Source of the DNA: Pardosa pseudoannulata
Taxonomy: Eukaryota > Arthropoda > Arachnida > Araneae > Lycosidae
Direction of reading: 5' to 3'
DNA length: 64,000 bases
Assembly: GCA_032207245.1 (NCBI GenBank)
Contig: CM063503.1
Location: 56,341,017-56,405,016 of the forward strand
Below the pieces are notes generated by a model that did not search any database, was not told the DNA's origin, and was given only the letters and a program-made list of their open reading frames with translations. How positions within the stretch are numbered: the first letter of the stretch is position 1; each line of letters begins with the position of its first letter. A program made the position numbers and the translations under genes. Positions 38,396-53,300 of the stretch are shown piece by piece.

Positions 38396-40800
38396 ATTAA
38401 AAAGGAGTGTTTCTATAACATCTGCTTTTTGATTTTTATTGTGAAAAAATTACAATTTGATTGACCCATAATATTTGTTTACATCAAGTGGAAATCTAAC
38501 AGAAACAAAATTATTCATTAAAGGAAAAATTGTGTTCTTTAATCTGTTATGTTGATGCACCCAATGTTGTAAAGTACATTTTTAAGTATTTTGTAGCATC
38601 TGTGAAGTTATTTTTTACATATACTTTCACATAGCTTTAATCAAGTGATACATCAATTAGTTCACACATCGAAAATAAATCAAAGACTTATTTTTAAATA
38701 AAAAGTAGTGTTTTTTTAAGCAGACACTTTTCCAATTTTTTTAAAGTTCATTTTTAGCCCTTAATATTTATTTGCACCTCGTAAATAATTGACTAATAGA
38801 AAAACTCGATTATCACAGGGAAAACAACTTGTTTTTCTCGATCTGTTATTTTGAAGCTCAAAATACGTATAACACTTTTTAAATCAATTTGTAACATCTG
38901 TGACAGCTAATGAAACCAAGTTTAGATGTCTGTTTATATTTAATGAAACATAATACCTTCTTATCTGAAAAGTCTTCATTATAGCATTTTTGATTAAATA
39001 TAAAAATAAAAGTTCTGCTTAAAATAACTAAAATATTTTTTTTCGTAAATCATTAATAAATATTTAACTTTATAAAAAAATTTAATTGGGTAATATGAAC
39101 CAGTAATTTTTTTAATAACATAAAATATTTCCACCAAATAAATAAAATTGAAATACACTTACTCACAAAACAATTTTTGAAATATGTAAAATAAAAATTT
39201 TCATATCAAATATATTTATAATATATATAAATATATATATAAAGTATATATGCATATAAATATAATGTATAAATATATTTATAATATATATATTAAATTT
39301 TTTCTAACTAAGAAATGAACCTAAATTTAATAGATGCTTAATTTAATAGGTAAACTATACCCTTTAAGAAAACTAAATATTCCCTTTGAACAGTCTAGAT
39401 ATATAATTTTTCAGTCATTTTTTAATCCATTACCTAGAAGATTTATTTTTTTTTAATTTTTAAACTTTCAGATACTTTTAAAGATTTAAACTGTTGAAAT
39501 ATAAAAGATAACTAACTTCAGTTTGTTATAAACATTTCGTTTCAAATACGCATATTTCAAAAGTTTCATTACGGGTAAATGGATTTCATTTTAGGATGAA
39601 TCGAAAAAGGACTGTTATATAGAAGGCTTAATTCTTAAAAAGGATTTTGTTCCCTTAAGCTCTCTTTATATTTAATTTCTATCGCACAAGTGTGTAACTG
39701 TTTCATTCATTTTTGTGGTGTAAAATATGTATCTCTGTAAAATAAAATTTCGGAATTTTATGAGTAAAATCAATTTATACGTTCTTCACTATTGTAATAT
39801 TTCTACCGCATACGAGTATTTAATGTACTACAAGATTTATCCTTCTATGCGAAAAACATGAGAATAGTTTAACACATTGTGTGCGGGTACATTTCGCAGC
39901 GGAATTATACCGGGAGAGGGCGTTTTCCGTCTAAATTTTGTTATTCAGTTAAATCTCAATAGATCGAAAATTATTTAATTTTTTAACCAACTTTTCGTAT
40001 TTGATATTGAAATATATAAACAAATATATAAATAGAAATATATAAATAACAACCATAAGATTTTTGTAAACAAAAAATATATTTTTAGTGGATAAATTTA
40101 TAATATTATAGTAAATATGAAAAATCAAATAGAAATAGTAGTATATAGTTTTCATTTTTTCGAATTATGTTATATATAAATATTTTTACATTATAAAAAA
40201 TGAAAAAAACAATCATAAAACTAATAATGTAAAAACTAGTTTTTATTTGTCTAAATTTTTCCAGAATCTATGGAGTAGACAACAACATTCGGCTTCGTTT
40301 TCCTGTATATACCGTTATTTTTGTACCCACAAACAAACCATGTTGTTACACTAACCCGAACTAGTACGTAACCCGAGCTTAAGAATCAGTCGTCAGAAAA
40401 CGTACTAGTACGCATCCCGCATATAATGTATTAAAAGCCCTAAAGCTTGACTAATAAGGCTTAGAGCATTTTTTAAATCAATTTGTATTATCTGTGACAA
40501 TTAATAAAACAAATTTTAGATGTTTGTTTATATTTAAGCTCTTACAATATTTTATTTCCCTCTTAAAAATCTTCAATTGTTCTGTTTATTTTCAGTCGTG
40601 TAAAATATGTAGTTTCCCCTATAGAATATAATTTCGTGATTTTATGAGTAAAATCCATACTTACGTTCTTCACTACTGTAATATTTCTACCGCATAGGCA
40701 TGCGTATTTAATATATTACATTTTAACATTTATCCTTTTATGCGAAAACCGTAAAATGCATTTAAAAGCTATAAACCTCGGCTATTATTTTCTAAAAGAG
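38396..40800 (+). repeat. Complex tandem array of R2-type units, with MITE insertion
   Basis: R2 segments at 38396-38605 and 38698-38915 are followed by a second repeated segment at about 39700-39870 and 40600-40790. That segment carries GTGTAAAATATGTA, TTTTATGAGTAAAATC, GTTCTTCACTA.TGTAATATT and CTACCGCATA. The MITE at 39869-40434 sits in the first of these, and the second shows the uninterrupted TTAA (40762-40765). Confidence 0.65.
39869..40434 (-). mobile_element. piggyBac-like MITE, family A copy 2
   Basis: A 566-bp TTAA-bounded block, inverted relative to copy 1. Ends are CACATTGTGTGCGGG (left) and, reverse complemented, ATACATTATATGCGGG-like (right). The ACGTACTAGTACG palindrome is near the right end. 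The paralogous array unit at 40690-40800 provides an empty-site comparison (CATTTAAAAGC). Confidence 0.88.
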
Positions 40801-41328
<528 letters not shown>

Positions 41329-41662
41329 TGTCGTGGTGGTGCAGAGTTAAGGCGAATGGACAACAGTCTTCTTGATAATAATAAGTTTTATTAACTCATC
41401 GTTCTTACAGAAAGCAACAAGCGCCATTTTCAATGTTCGTGGGGGATCTATGCGTGAAGGTGCACTCCATGTCCACGCGCCAAATCAAATTTATCTGTTT
41501 GCAAGCTTATGAAACAGCTGAGAAATGCTTCCGCCTGAACGGATTATCCTGAAAGCTTACGCGAGAGTGAGTCTTTTTCATTTATTTTATTACTATAAAA
41601 GAGTCATCTTTTTAGAATCGTTTTTAACTTACATAATTTCCAACTACCCCTTTTTTAGACCT

Positions 41663-41666
<4 letters not shown>
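41329..41666 (-). mobile_element. Solo LTR, family 2 copy D, inside a microsatellite
   Basis: A 338-bp block. On the minus strand it runs from TGTCAGGTCT to CACGACA, again TGTC...GACA, with AATAAA (TTTATT on plus near 41386). The opening TGTCAGG and closing GACA match LTR copies A and C, but the body differs apart from a GGCGC core and CATTGAAAATGGCGC. It is a related family. TA/TG microsatellite flanks both sides. Confidence 0.65.
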
Positions 41667-41752
<86 letters not shown>

Positions 41753-41762
41753 TTTGTCTGTG
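41667..41762. repeat. (TA)n(TG)n microsatellite
   Basis: Right flank of LTR copy D; TA run followed by a long TG run. Confidence 0.95.
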
Positions 41763-42084
41763 TGTAAATGTGAGCTTGTATGTGTGCATAATAACCTGTT
41801 TGGCTATCTGAAGGTGCAGTCGTGAGGATTTGGTACTCTTAAAACACTGAAATTCAGAGCTAATTTTTTACAGATTTTATTTGTTCAACGATCTGCAGGG
41901 CTCTGCTTTGAAATCATATTTAATGTATATCTAATGTATAATATCTAATAATATCTAATATTCTTTTTTATGTATGGAATTCTATGATATTGAATATGGT
42001 AGCTCATCACTAATTAGAAGCTGTAATATTCAAAATTGGTTAAATTTCATACTTTTTTAATAAGTGCATAATAACTGATATGTG
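41763..42084. other. No recognised gene
   Basis: Short AT-rich stretch with ATATCTAATAATATCTAAT mini-repeats near 41930-41960; ends at the truncated 5' edge of the Tc1-like copy. Confidence 0.5.
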
Positions 42085-42761
42085 CCTTTGCTGACCAAGC
42101 GTCATCGCCAATTGCGCCTACGCTGGGCCCGAAAACATTGCGACTGGTCCATGGATCAGTTTGAGAGAGTTGCCTGGTCAGATGAATCACGGTTTTTCAT
42201 GGCTGTGTCAGGATAAGCCGTCTTCCAGGCGAACAGTTGCTCCCTCAATGTACAGTAGGTCATACACAGGTCTATGGTGGTGAAATTATGCTTTGGGGGA
42301 CGTTCTCTTGGGCGTCTGTGGGACCCGTGGTTTTGGTAGAGCAGACCATGAATGATACAGGGTATCTGAACATCATTGCGGACCATTTGCACCCTTACAT
42401 GGCCTCTGTTTTTCCAGCTGAAATTGGAATGTTCCAACAGGACAACGCCCAGTGTCATAAGGCTAAAATTCTGTTGGCGTGATTCCAGGAACATGATGCT
42501 GAACTCTAGTTAATGTCCTGGCTGCCTAATACACCGGATCTCAATCCGATAGAACACATTTGGGATGCCATGGGACGGCAGCTCAGAGTTCAAAGACCAC
42601 CCATTCGCAATGCCTCGGATTTGCGTAGCCGTTGCCTAAACATCTGGTACAATCTGTGTTCGGCAATCTACCAAGGACTTGTGGTATCCATGCCAAGGCG
42701 GGTTGAAGCTGTGTTGCGCGCGCCAAAGGTGGGCCAACTCGTTATTGACAGGTGGTCATAA
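42085..42761 (+). pseudogene. Tc1-like (DD34E) transposase, broken
   Basis: Successive frames read KRHRQLRLRWARKHCDW, then WSDESRF (first catalytic Asp). A stop and a frameshift follow near 42213-42260. Next come VYGGEIMLWG, MNDTGYLNIIADHLHPYM and FQQDNAQCHKA (second catalytic Asp). Two in-frame stops follow near 42480-42510. Then SWLPNTPDLNPIEHIWD (third catalytic Glu) and a conserved tail to DRWS end the gene. The N-terminal paired-like DNA-binding region is missing. GC content is far above the surroundings, as expected for a relatively recent horizontal-type element. Confidence 0.93.
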
Positions 42762-42781
42762 TGTTTTGATTCTTGAATGTA
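42751..42781. repeat. 3' terminal inverted repeat of the Tc1-like element
   Basis: GGTGGTCATAATGTTTTGAT follows the transposase stop at once, as in many Tc1-like elements, and ends in a TA. No matching left TIR is present, so the copy is 5'-truncated. Confidence 0.7.
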
Positions 42782-42974
42782 TGTATACTTTTAAAAGCAT
42801 TGCATGAACAAAATCCTTTTTAGAGTTTTAAAATACAATTATACTTTAAATAGTCCGTTTTAAATTATGTAAAATTGCTAAAGATCAATACATGCCATTG
42901 CAAAGTGGCATTTTATGTTTCGTCCTATATAATCAAATGTAAAGATTTAAGCATAAATACCATATAATTAAATA
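42782..42974. other. Short AT-rich spacer
   Basis: Nothing recognised. Confidence 0.5.
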
Positions 42975-43135
<161 letters not shown>

Positions 43136-43317
43136 TAAACAAACCTCACTATATTTACGCTTTGAATAATTTGACATTTTTTAACACAATTAAATGCGTT
43201 GCATTTTCTTTTCAAATAGCAACGAAATAAGCTTTTAACGGAAATCATTAATTATTCTTGAGATAAAAAAAATGTAAAAGCAGTATAATAGATTTTTTAC
43301 AGGTATTCAACACACCC
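43136..43317. other. Short AT-rich spacer
   Basis: Nothing recognised. Confidence 0.5.
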
Positions 43318-43376
43318 ATGCACACACATATATATACATATATATTAATATATATTAATATATTTATATATATGTA

Positions 43377-43422
<46 letters not shown>
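43318..43422. repeat. (TA)n microsatellite
   Basis: Degenerate on the left (ATATTAATATAT), pure TA on the right. Confidence 0.9.
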
Positions 43423-43423
<1 letters not shown>

Positions 43424-43882
43424 TGGTATAATTACATGTCTAGGTTTACTATATCTAATCAGTTATTCTTTTTACAATTCTGTGAAATGTTCTGGGTTTA
43501 AGATTTGGTTTAAAAAATATATTGAACATAGTTTTATGAATAATAAATTTAGGTTTTCTAATATCCTAAACTAGTATATTAATAAGTTTGTGAGTCGAAT
43601 TCCCCCCCCCCCTTAAGCTTTACAAACTATTATAATATATATTTATTATTAACCAAGCAGATATAATACAATTGAATTGTATAATTAATGGTTCATACTT
43701 CAAGTTTTATAATATTCCGTTTAAAAGAGAATAATGAAATTTTTAGAGAAGATTATTTATTTATCTAGTACCTACGATGAACAAATATTTATTTATTTCA
43801 ATAAATATAATTTATTTTTTTAATATAATTTTATATAAATATTAATTATTGTTAAAAATTATTTTTACACACAGGGAAGGGA
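43423..43882. other. No recognised gene
   Basis: AT-rich with a C11 run near 43602; no ORF. Confidence 0.5.
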
Positions 43883-44640
43883 CTTCATCATATAAGAGAA
43901 AACTTCCTTTATGTGAATATCAGTCGTATCCGACTACGAACACATGAAACTCTATTGTGCTTATTTTCAATTTTTTAATAATATGAACGGATAGTATAAT
44001 GAATTTATTTCTTTAAATTATAAATGTTATTTTACAATTGTTACATATATGTTAAACAGTGGATAGTTATTTACACAAAGACCAGGGTGAAGGGATCATA
44101 CTTCATATAAGAGAAAACTTCCTATATGTGAATATCAGTCGTATCCGACTATGAACACATGAAAACTTTATTGTGCTGATTTTCATTTCTTAATAATATG
44201 AACGGATAGTATAATGAATTTATTTCCTTAAAATATAATTGTTATTTTACAATTGTTACATATATGTTAAACAGTGGATAGAATTACTTACACAAATACC
44301 AGAGTGAAGGGATCATACTTCATATAAGAGAAAACTTCCTATATGTGAATATCAGTCGTATCCGACTATGAACACATGAAAACTTTATTGTGCTGATTTT
44401 CATTTTGTAATAGTATGAACGTAGAGCATAATGAATTCATTTACTTAAAATATAGTTGCTGTTTTACAATTGTTACATATGTATGTTAAACAGTGTATAG
44501 TTACTTACACAAAGACCAGGATGAAGGGATCATACTTCATATAAGATAAAACTTCCTGTATAAGAATATCAGTCGTATCCGGCTATGAACACATGAAAAC
44601 TGTATTATGCTGATTTTCATTTTTTAATAATATGAACATA
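43883..44640 (+). repeat. Four-unit tandem repeat, ~215-bp period
   Basis: Units near 43885, 44100, 44318 and 44530 share ATAAGAGAAAACTTCCTATA, GAATATCAGTCGTATCCGAC, GAACACATGAAA, TTTTACAATTGTTACATATA and GTTAAACAGTGGATAG. The middle two are nearly identical. Confidence 0.92.
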
Positions 44641-45199
44641 GTTTAAATGTAAAAATTATATTTATACTAATATCTGTAACTTATAAAAGTAAAATTAGTT
44701 GGGATTTTTATCTGAATTAAACAAGCAAGTTTCTGTATTCATTTAAACGCATACATAAATAGATACAAAAAACACTTTTTGGGAACATTTTTAATCTAAA
44801 ATAAAATTAAATGTTGAGTTAAACCCAAAATATTAATTACAAACTCTCTAACACTTTTTGAAAAAATAATACAAACAAATATTCTGTAAGTAAAAGGAAG
44901 AAAACTATAAGGAGATTATAATAAACACAGTACAAGTCTATTCACGGAAAACTTTTGTTCCCTTCGTATAACTGAATAATATTTACTTCCGAAAATTTAC
45001 GTAGGAGGTCGAACATGTCTTTGTATAAATGAATTGTTCGTATAACTGAACAATTTATTACATAAACCTTATGGAAGTTTCGCCGGGAAACAAGAAGTAC
45101 CACTTGTAATTGAATATTTCGTATGAGTTTTGTATAAATGAGTCTGCTGTATTTATGAATAAATCACACAACAATATTTTTATTTTATCTAATAGGATT
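44641..45199. other. No recognised gene
   Basis: AT-rich noncoding sequence; a few small inverted words (TTCGTATAACTGAA near 44957 and 45047) only. Confidence 0.45.
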
Positions 45200-47380
45200 A
45201 CAGCAGGGATATAATTTAAATAGCTGTAAATTTTATATACCTATACGTAACTAATCATTTGATTCTCTTTTATGTATACCTAGATTTTTTTTTCGAACAG
45301 CTCTTTTAGTCAGTATATTTTAATATCAACTTACAAATCGCATAATAATATCTACAATTTTATGAAGAGAAACAGAAATTATTACAGAGATCTAGTTTCG
45401 AAAAACGATAACAGATATTTTATTTGAGTATTTTATTACAATTTAAATATGCTTTGAATATAATATATAAGTACAAGGATATATTTACATAAAATATAAA
45501 TATAAGTATTTAAATATAACTTCAATATGCTTTTTTATGCTATTCCAGAATATTTTTGAAGAAATATATTAAAATTTATTTTCATAGATCAAAAAGGAAC
45601 TTAGTATACTATAAAAAATTATACAATAATTATGTTTACAAATAAAAAAATCCATTATCTTTCATCAAAAACAGGAGGTTGCAATAATTTTATTGCATCA
45701 AAATTGAAATGCTATTATGCGTTACGTGAATAGATGGTATTAAATTATATTTCCACAAATATAATTAAAAGAATCACTTGTTGTACTATCAGAAGAAATC
45801 AGAACTGTTAGTTAAATTGACAACTAAGCGAATCTATCATCTCGCTGAACAATGGCCGATTGGTTAGGGTGCTGATCGTCGAAACCAGAGTTCGTGGGTT
45901 CGAATCCCGCTTTGGCATGGATGTTCGTAGCCGTTCGGAATCGGCTTTAAGCAGTAGGTACCGGTCTCTTTAGCCCTCGTGTGCAAAACAGTAGACCGTA
46001 GCGCTCCAAACCAAACCAAACAATCATCTCTGCAATCATTTATTTGTATCAAAGTATAGATATTGTCGGCCTATATATACGTAGATATTTATAAAATGTA
46101 TTTTCCTAATATCTACACACAATTTTCAAGAGTATTTTAGAGGAGAAACTTGGAGTACTATAAAAAAGATTTTGTAAGGACAAACAAAAAGTTTATTTTC
46201 TATTTTCAAAACAAAATAGCTGCAACAATTTTATTACATATAAAAGTACAAATATTATTGTGATATCGGAAAATTTGTGCACCTATATTATGAAAATGTA
46301 TATTGTTCAGTAGTATATATCAGAATATATATCAGAGTATATTCAGTAGTATATATCAGTCGTCGATATCACTAGTCGGAGAACTAGATATACCATAAGA
46401 AGAACCCAATTCTTAGTTTCATAACAGATATAAAATCCATTACCTTCCATCAAGCTAGACTACTGCAATCGTTTTAATAGATAGATTATTAATATCTAAT
46501 AATAGAATATTAATATCTAATAATAGAAATTACTGAATTTATTATTACAGGAATGTATCTTTTACAAGAATTTCACAGGAGGTATTTTGCATAACGGTGA
46601 TATATTTGGATATGAAGCCGTATAGTATCTTTTTGACAAAACGCGAAATTAAATTATTAATTTAAGTATATAATAAAAATGCTGTTAAAAGCTGTTCAAG
46701 ATTAGATTGCTGCAATTATTTTGTTGCATTAGGATGTTAATATTATTGCTCAATTCCATACTATTAAAATGCATTTCACTCAAATATAATATTCAGATAC
46801 TTTTCTATAAACATATTTCAGAGAAGACACTATGTATACTGTAAAAGGAATTACATTTTTAGTCAAATATAAAAATAAAAACTATTACTATCTACTGTCG
46901 AAACTAAAGTAATTTATTTCCTTCAAAATATAAATATTATTGCTCGAATTGAATTCGATATTATTAAAATGTATCTTCTACAAGATTAATTCAAAGGAGA
47001 AACTTCATGTATCATATGAGGAATAAATATATTACGTATACAAATAAAATTTTATTAACTTTTGTCAATAGATTGCTGCAATACTTTTATTATTTCAAAA
47101 TATAAATAATATTTTGTAGTTTGGGCATAGATATTATAAAAATGCAGTGTTTCAGATGAAAAACTCTTATGCCGTAATAAGGATTTAATTTATTTCCATA
47201 AGAAAATGAAATATTTATATTTCCTTTTATCAAAAAAATAACCGCAATAATTTATTTTCATTGAAATACAGACATTATTGTGCAATTTGAGATATTATTA
47301 AAATGCATTTTCTAGAAGTGCATTTCAAAGAAATATTCCTTCTTGGTATACCATAAGAAGGAATAAAAACCATTATAAAA
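45200..47380 (+). repeat. Old, highly diverged tandem array, ~175-bp units
   Basis: A (T/C)TGCAA.AATTTTATT(G/A)CAT...AAAT(A/G).A.ATTATTGTG theme recurs near 45670, 46205, 46705, 46900, 47071 and 47240. Each is followed by an ATATTA.AAAATGCAT theme and GAGA.ACTT.GTATACTATAA. Divergence is much greater than in the other arrays. A SINE lies inside it at 45844-46022. Confidence 0.6.
45844..46022 (+). mobile_element. tRNA-derived SINE, family S copy 3 (best preserved)
   Basis: The head is ATGGCCGATTGGTTAGGGTG (A-box), with GGGTTCGAATCCCGC (perfect B-box) about 40 bases on. The body is GGCATGGATGTTCGTAGCCG, TCGGCTTTAAGCAGTAG and GTAGACCGTAGCGCTCC, and the end is CCAAACCAAACCAAAC. Target duplication ATCATCTC flanks it (45836-45843 and 46023-46030). 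Intact pol III boxes suggest it is the youngest copy in the window. Confidence 0.92.
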
Positions 47381-47770
47381 CCATCCTTCTTTAACCCTCT
47401 CCGTAATCGCTGGATATTCAATTGCAAAATGCGTATTTTTCACTCTAAATAGTTGACTATGAAAGGAAATTCAGTAAAAATAAATTATCAAAGCAGTTCA
47501 GCGATCAAAATAATGGTCACGAAGCTAAATTAATAGGGTACTGTTTTGTTGTTGTTGTTGTCGCATATGTCACTTGGTCAAACCAAGCACGATTAAGCAG
47601 GAGGCTACTGGCATTAAGGCAAGGAGGTGCACCTATCGTTTTGACGATCACCTCAAGGGTGAAAGTACGATTTAAGCTCAAGTAGGTCCTCTTAATTTTG
47701 AAGCAGAGACCAATCAGAAGACCCATAGGCTTGGCCTGCCACCCCCAGGGGTATTGTTTTTCCTGGTGTT
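47381..47770. repeat. Possible retroposon fragment
   Basis: TTGTTGTTGTTGTTG is followed by GTCACTTGGTCAAACCAAGC, a GC-richer stretch, and GCCACCCCCAGGGGTATTG just before the SINE fragment. Base composition differs from the flanks. The 69-residue minus ORF has no domain. I suspect another SINE-like unit but have no second copy. Confidence 0.35.
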
Positions 47771-47895
47771 AACCAAATAATGGTTGATTAGGTAGAGTGC
47801 TGACTTTCTATGTAATATTCAGAGGGTTTGAATTTCACTACTTGCATGGATGGTCACAGCCGTTGGGAATTGGCTTTATGCAGGAGGCGCCTTGA
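47771..47895 (+). mobile_element. tRNA-derived SINE, family S copy 4 (decayed)
   Basis: AATAATGGTTGATTAGGTAG, GAGGGTTTGAATTTCACTAC, GCATGGATGGTCACAGCCGT and GGAATTGGCTTTATGCAG parallel the head and body of copy 3 with many changes. The 3' end (GTAGACCGTAGC...) is missing. Confidence 0.75.
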
Positions 47896-50122
<2,227 letters not shown>

Positions 50123-51038
50123 CAGGGGTAGGCAACGCGGCGCCCGCGGGCGCCATGGCGCCCCCGATCGATTTTTAATGCGCCCTCGCTGGACTAATGT
50201 AAATGTATGATAGCCAGAGCGATTTACTTATTCTTGTCAAACGGCGATATACAGCAAGTAGTCAGTTGAGTTTAGGACATTCAAATGCAAGTTAGTGTTG
50301 TTGAAATCCCATCTATTGAAAAAATCATTATCACATATCCCAAATATAAAATATACTGTTGAGAGTTTAAATTTGAATAACGAAAATTTTACTGCTACAT
50401 CATATTTAGAAATTATAGATAAGCTAATAGAAGAGTTTTCTTCTAGATTTGACGATTTTGCAGCATTAGAACCCGTTCTAAGATTTTTCATAAATCCATT
50501 CAATGTTACTGAAGATGATGTCCTTGAATTAGTTTCAGTGTATTTCGAGCTTCATAATATCGAAGACCTAGAATTAGAAATAATAAACTTGCAAAGTGAT
50601 ATTATTTTAAAAGCGCATAGTAATGATAAAATGTTTTGGAATTTAGTCGATGAAAATAAGTATCCTATTTTAAGGAAATGTGCGCTAAAAATTTATTCAT
50701 ATTGTGCAACATACAATTGCGAGTCTTTGTTCTCAAATATGAAAAATTTGAAATCAAAATACCGAACAAAGCTTAATGACTCACATTTAGATAATTGTTT
50801 AAGGACCGGGAACTCTAAATATATCCCCAATTATAAGAAATTAGCTGAAAATATGGACACCCAAGTTTCACACTGAACTATATGTATCATTATGTATGAC
50901 ACCAACAAAATAAAGTTATAAAAAATCTGTTTTTTTTAATGCCTATTTATACCTGTTGATTATCTGTAAAATATGCGCCCTCGGTGATTTTCAAATTTAG
51001 TATTGCGCCCTTAAGAACAAACAGGTTGCCGACCCCTG
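50123..51038 (+). mobile_element. Internally deleted hAT element
   Basis: The left end CAGGGGTAGGCAAC and the reverse-complemented right end CAGGGGTCGGCAACCTG form hAT-type terminal inverted repeats. The flanking octamers CTTTATAG and CTCTATAA match at 6 of 8 positions, as expected for an aged 8-bp target duplication. A perfect GGCGCCCGCGGGCGCC palindrome (50139-50154) lies just inside the left TIR, and GCGCCCTC/GCGCCCTT words recur near the right end. At 916 bp it is far shorter than an autonomous hAT and keeps only the transposase C-terminus. Confidence 0.92.
50262..50876 (+). pseudogene. hAT transposase C-terminal fragment
   Basis: The frame is open from a TAG at 50259 and has no convincing ATG at its beginning; residues from 50295 are the best preserved. 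It shows a helical region (TATSYLEIIDKLIEEFSSRFDDF), then LELEIINLQSDIILKAHSND, FWNLVDENKYPILRKCALKI, and finally YNCESLFSNMKNLKSKYRTKL with LDNCLRTGNS. The last blocks are the hAT C-terminal dimerisation region, as in GTF2I-repeat/ZMYM-type domesticated relatives (CE..FS.MK..Ks..R..L.D.hL). The BED finger and first catalytic Asp regions are deleted. Over 190 codons without a stop implies a recent deletion derivative. Confidence 0.88.
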
Positions 51039-51360
51039 CTCTATAACATGATCCTTTAAGGATTAACCTCAAACTTTTTGTCTGGTGTTTTAGTTAATGG
51101 GATGGGAAATATTCAAATTTAGCCAAAAAATTATATGTGTTGTCCTGTATAGCCAAGCTAAGTGAAATTCTTTCATATTCAGATAAATTTTACAATCCAA
51201 TGTATAGTTTTCTAATAAAACCTGATTTTTTTGTTATAATAATTTGCTTTAAACTATTTTTAGTTCAATTTGTATGTTATTGGTTGCTTCAAACTGTTTC
51301 AGGTACATTATTGATTCTCTAAACTGTGAAGGAAAAAGATAACGCCATTGTAACTTTTTT
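51039..51360. other. No recognised gene
   Basis: Begins with the right-hand target octamer of the hAT element (CTCTATAA); otherwise AT-rich noncoding. Confidence 0.5.
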
Positions 51361-51369
51361 CTTTTTATA

Positions 51370-51505
51370 AAGATTTTCTATAGTTAAATATATAATTATA
51401 TAGATTTTGTATAATTAAATATATAGTTATACAGATTTTATATACTTAAATATATTGTTATACAGATTTTGTATACTTAAATATACAGTTATGCAAATTT
51501 TGAAT
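51370..51505 (+). repeat. Four-unit minisatellite, ~31-bp period
   Basis: TATACAGATTTTGTATACTT followed by AAATATA..GTTA repeats four times with small changes. Confidence 0.85.
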
Positions 51506-52561
51506 AGTGCTTTTAATTTTATTGGAATGTTATAGCGAAATTCTCACATATTCTGTATAACAAATCATTACAAATGATTCCATTCATAATGATACAAATG
51601 ATAAAAAGTTACTTATTTACAATGATAGAGATTCATACTGATACTAGTTTTTTTATTAATGTTGATTCAGATGAAAATTGAGTTTTAGGAGTAAGTGGTT
51701 TGTCTGTTTGAACAAATTACAATTTAAAATACTGAAATTAAAATCATAATGTTAAACAATACGTCGATCTCTCACTTATGCGCGCTCTCTCTAATGCGCA
51801 TTGATAACTCCTATTCATTTATGAGTGGCACTAATAAAGCATGTCTCATGCGCTTTGCAATAATTTTTTTATCTCAAAAAGTCCTAGTTTCTCACTTTTA
51901 TTTCCAACGAATTCATTGATGAATATGAAAATTTGATGACAAATGCGGGAAAATGCACTCAAAGGCGTGAAATTGTATGTATACTGCAGATAAAATAAGT
52001 GGCGTTGACAAAGATGAATGAAGGTGAAAGATAATGATGAAGATGTTGCAAAAGTTTTTATAACTCTCACAGTTGCGTTAAAAGCATTAAAAATTCTGCG
52101 TGACTATTTTCAGTTCAATTTCGGAAGGGAAGTAACATTTTCCAGTTTTGATTAACTTCAAACAACTCGTTTGTAAAAACTCAGTAAAACACAAACTGTC
52201 TTTGATTGTAAATTATTTTATGAGAAATTATTATTTTGTGCGAGTGTAATAGCAGTAAAACGAAAGATGGGTATGTAAGCATTTTCATTATGTTTGTGTT
52301 CATATTTAGTATTATGTACTAAGTATTAATTAAAACATATTCACTGACTATACTGATGTTTTACTTTAAAGCTTCCTTTTGTGGTTTTTCATTTATTTGC
52401 TTAATTCACTTTTGCCGTTGTGCTTTGCACACTCGTATAAATAGATATAGAGCATATACTGTATGTACCAGAAAATATCTCGCATGATAATCAATCAAAA
52501 ATAAAATCATCAATTAATAACTTAAGCCGCATGTATTCGTATTTATAATCTAATACTTTTC
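51506..52561. other. No recognised gene
   Basis: ORF 51846-52070 on minus (Ser/Phe/His-rich) has no recognisable domain. Otherwise AT-rich noncoding. Confidence 0.45.
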
Positions 52562-53115
52562 TTAACACATTGCATGCGGGACACATACTAGTACGTTTTC
52601 TGATACTTCACGTACTAGTACGTTTTCTGACGATTGATACTTGAGCGTGGGTCACGTACTAGTACCAGCTAGTGTAACAGCATGGTTTGTTTGTGGGTAC
52701 AAAAGTAACGGTATATACAGGAAAACGAAGCCGAATGTTCTTGTCTACTACATAGATTCTGGAAACATTTAGACAAAATAAAAACTAGTTTTTACATCAG
52801 TCGATCCGGAACCACAGAACGGGAAAAAATTAAAACTATATACTACTATTTCTATTTGATTTTTCATATTTACGATACCATTATAAATTTATCCACTAAA
52901 AAATGTATTTTTTGTTTACAAAAATCTTATGGTTTTTATTTACATATTTCTATTTATATATTTGTTTATATATTTCGATATAAAACAAGAAAAGTTGGTT
53001 AAAAAATTAAATAATTTTCGATCTATTGCGATTTAACTGAATAACTAAATTAACGCGTAAAACGCCCGCTCCCGGTGCAATTCCGTTGCGAAATGTACTC
53101 GCACACATGTGTTAA
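52562..53115 (+). mobile_element. piggyBac-like MITE, family A copy 3
   Basis: A 554-bp block with TTAA at both ends and CACATTGCATGCGGG / CACATGTGTGCGAG inverted termini. Three copies of the ACTAGTACGTTTTCTGA(C/T) word lie near the left end, including the palindrome ACGTACTAGTACGT. The body aligns with copy 1 throughout (GGTATATACAGGAA, ACTAGTTTTTACATCAGTCG, TACTACTATTTCTATTTGAT). No coding region. Confidence 0.9.
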
Positions 53116-53271
53116 TATTCAAAAATGAAATTCTTCATATCCCCACTCTCGAGCATCGCTTTTTTTTATAGCAGAACATACAGTTTCTTTCTTCTAGACA
53201 TTTATCTGAATGTGCTAATCATGAAATTCACTCTAAAATATTAATTTGTAACATTCCTCTTTTTTTTAGTT

Positions 53272-53300
53272 ATACGAGGGCTCTTCAAAAAGTTATGAAA
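53272..53300 (+). other. mariner-like terminal repeat, possible
   Basis: TACGAGGGCTCTTCAAAAAG is the typical opening of many mariner-family terminal repeats, preceded by TA. No opposite end was found. The minus ORF at 53504-53737 (GLVIQNYMPE ... LQMDNVASYRM) might be a very decayed mariner remnant, where a 'HDNA.sH' motif would be expected. Tentative. Confidence 0.45.

Noticed and set aside
45864..46052. 62-residue minus ORF ending in a GIRTHELWFRRSAP-like phrase
   Set aside because: It is the translation of the SINE in reverse; the phrase comes from the pol III B-box and tRNA-like head, often misannotated as protein.
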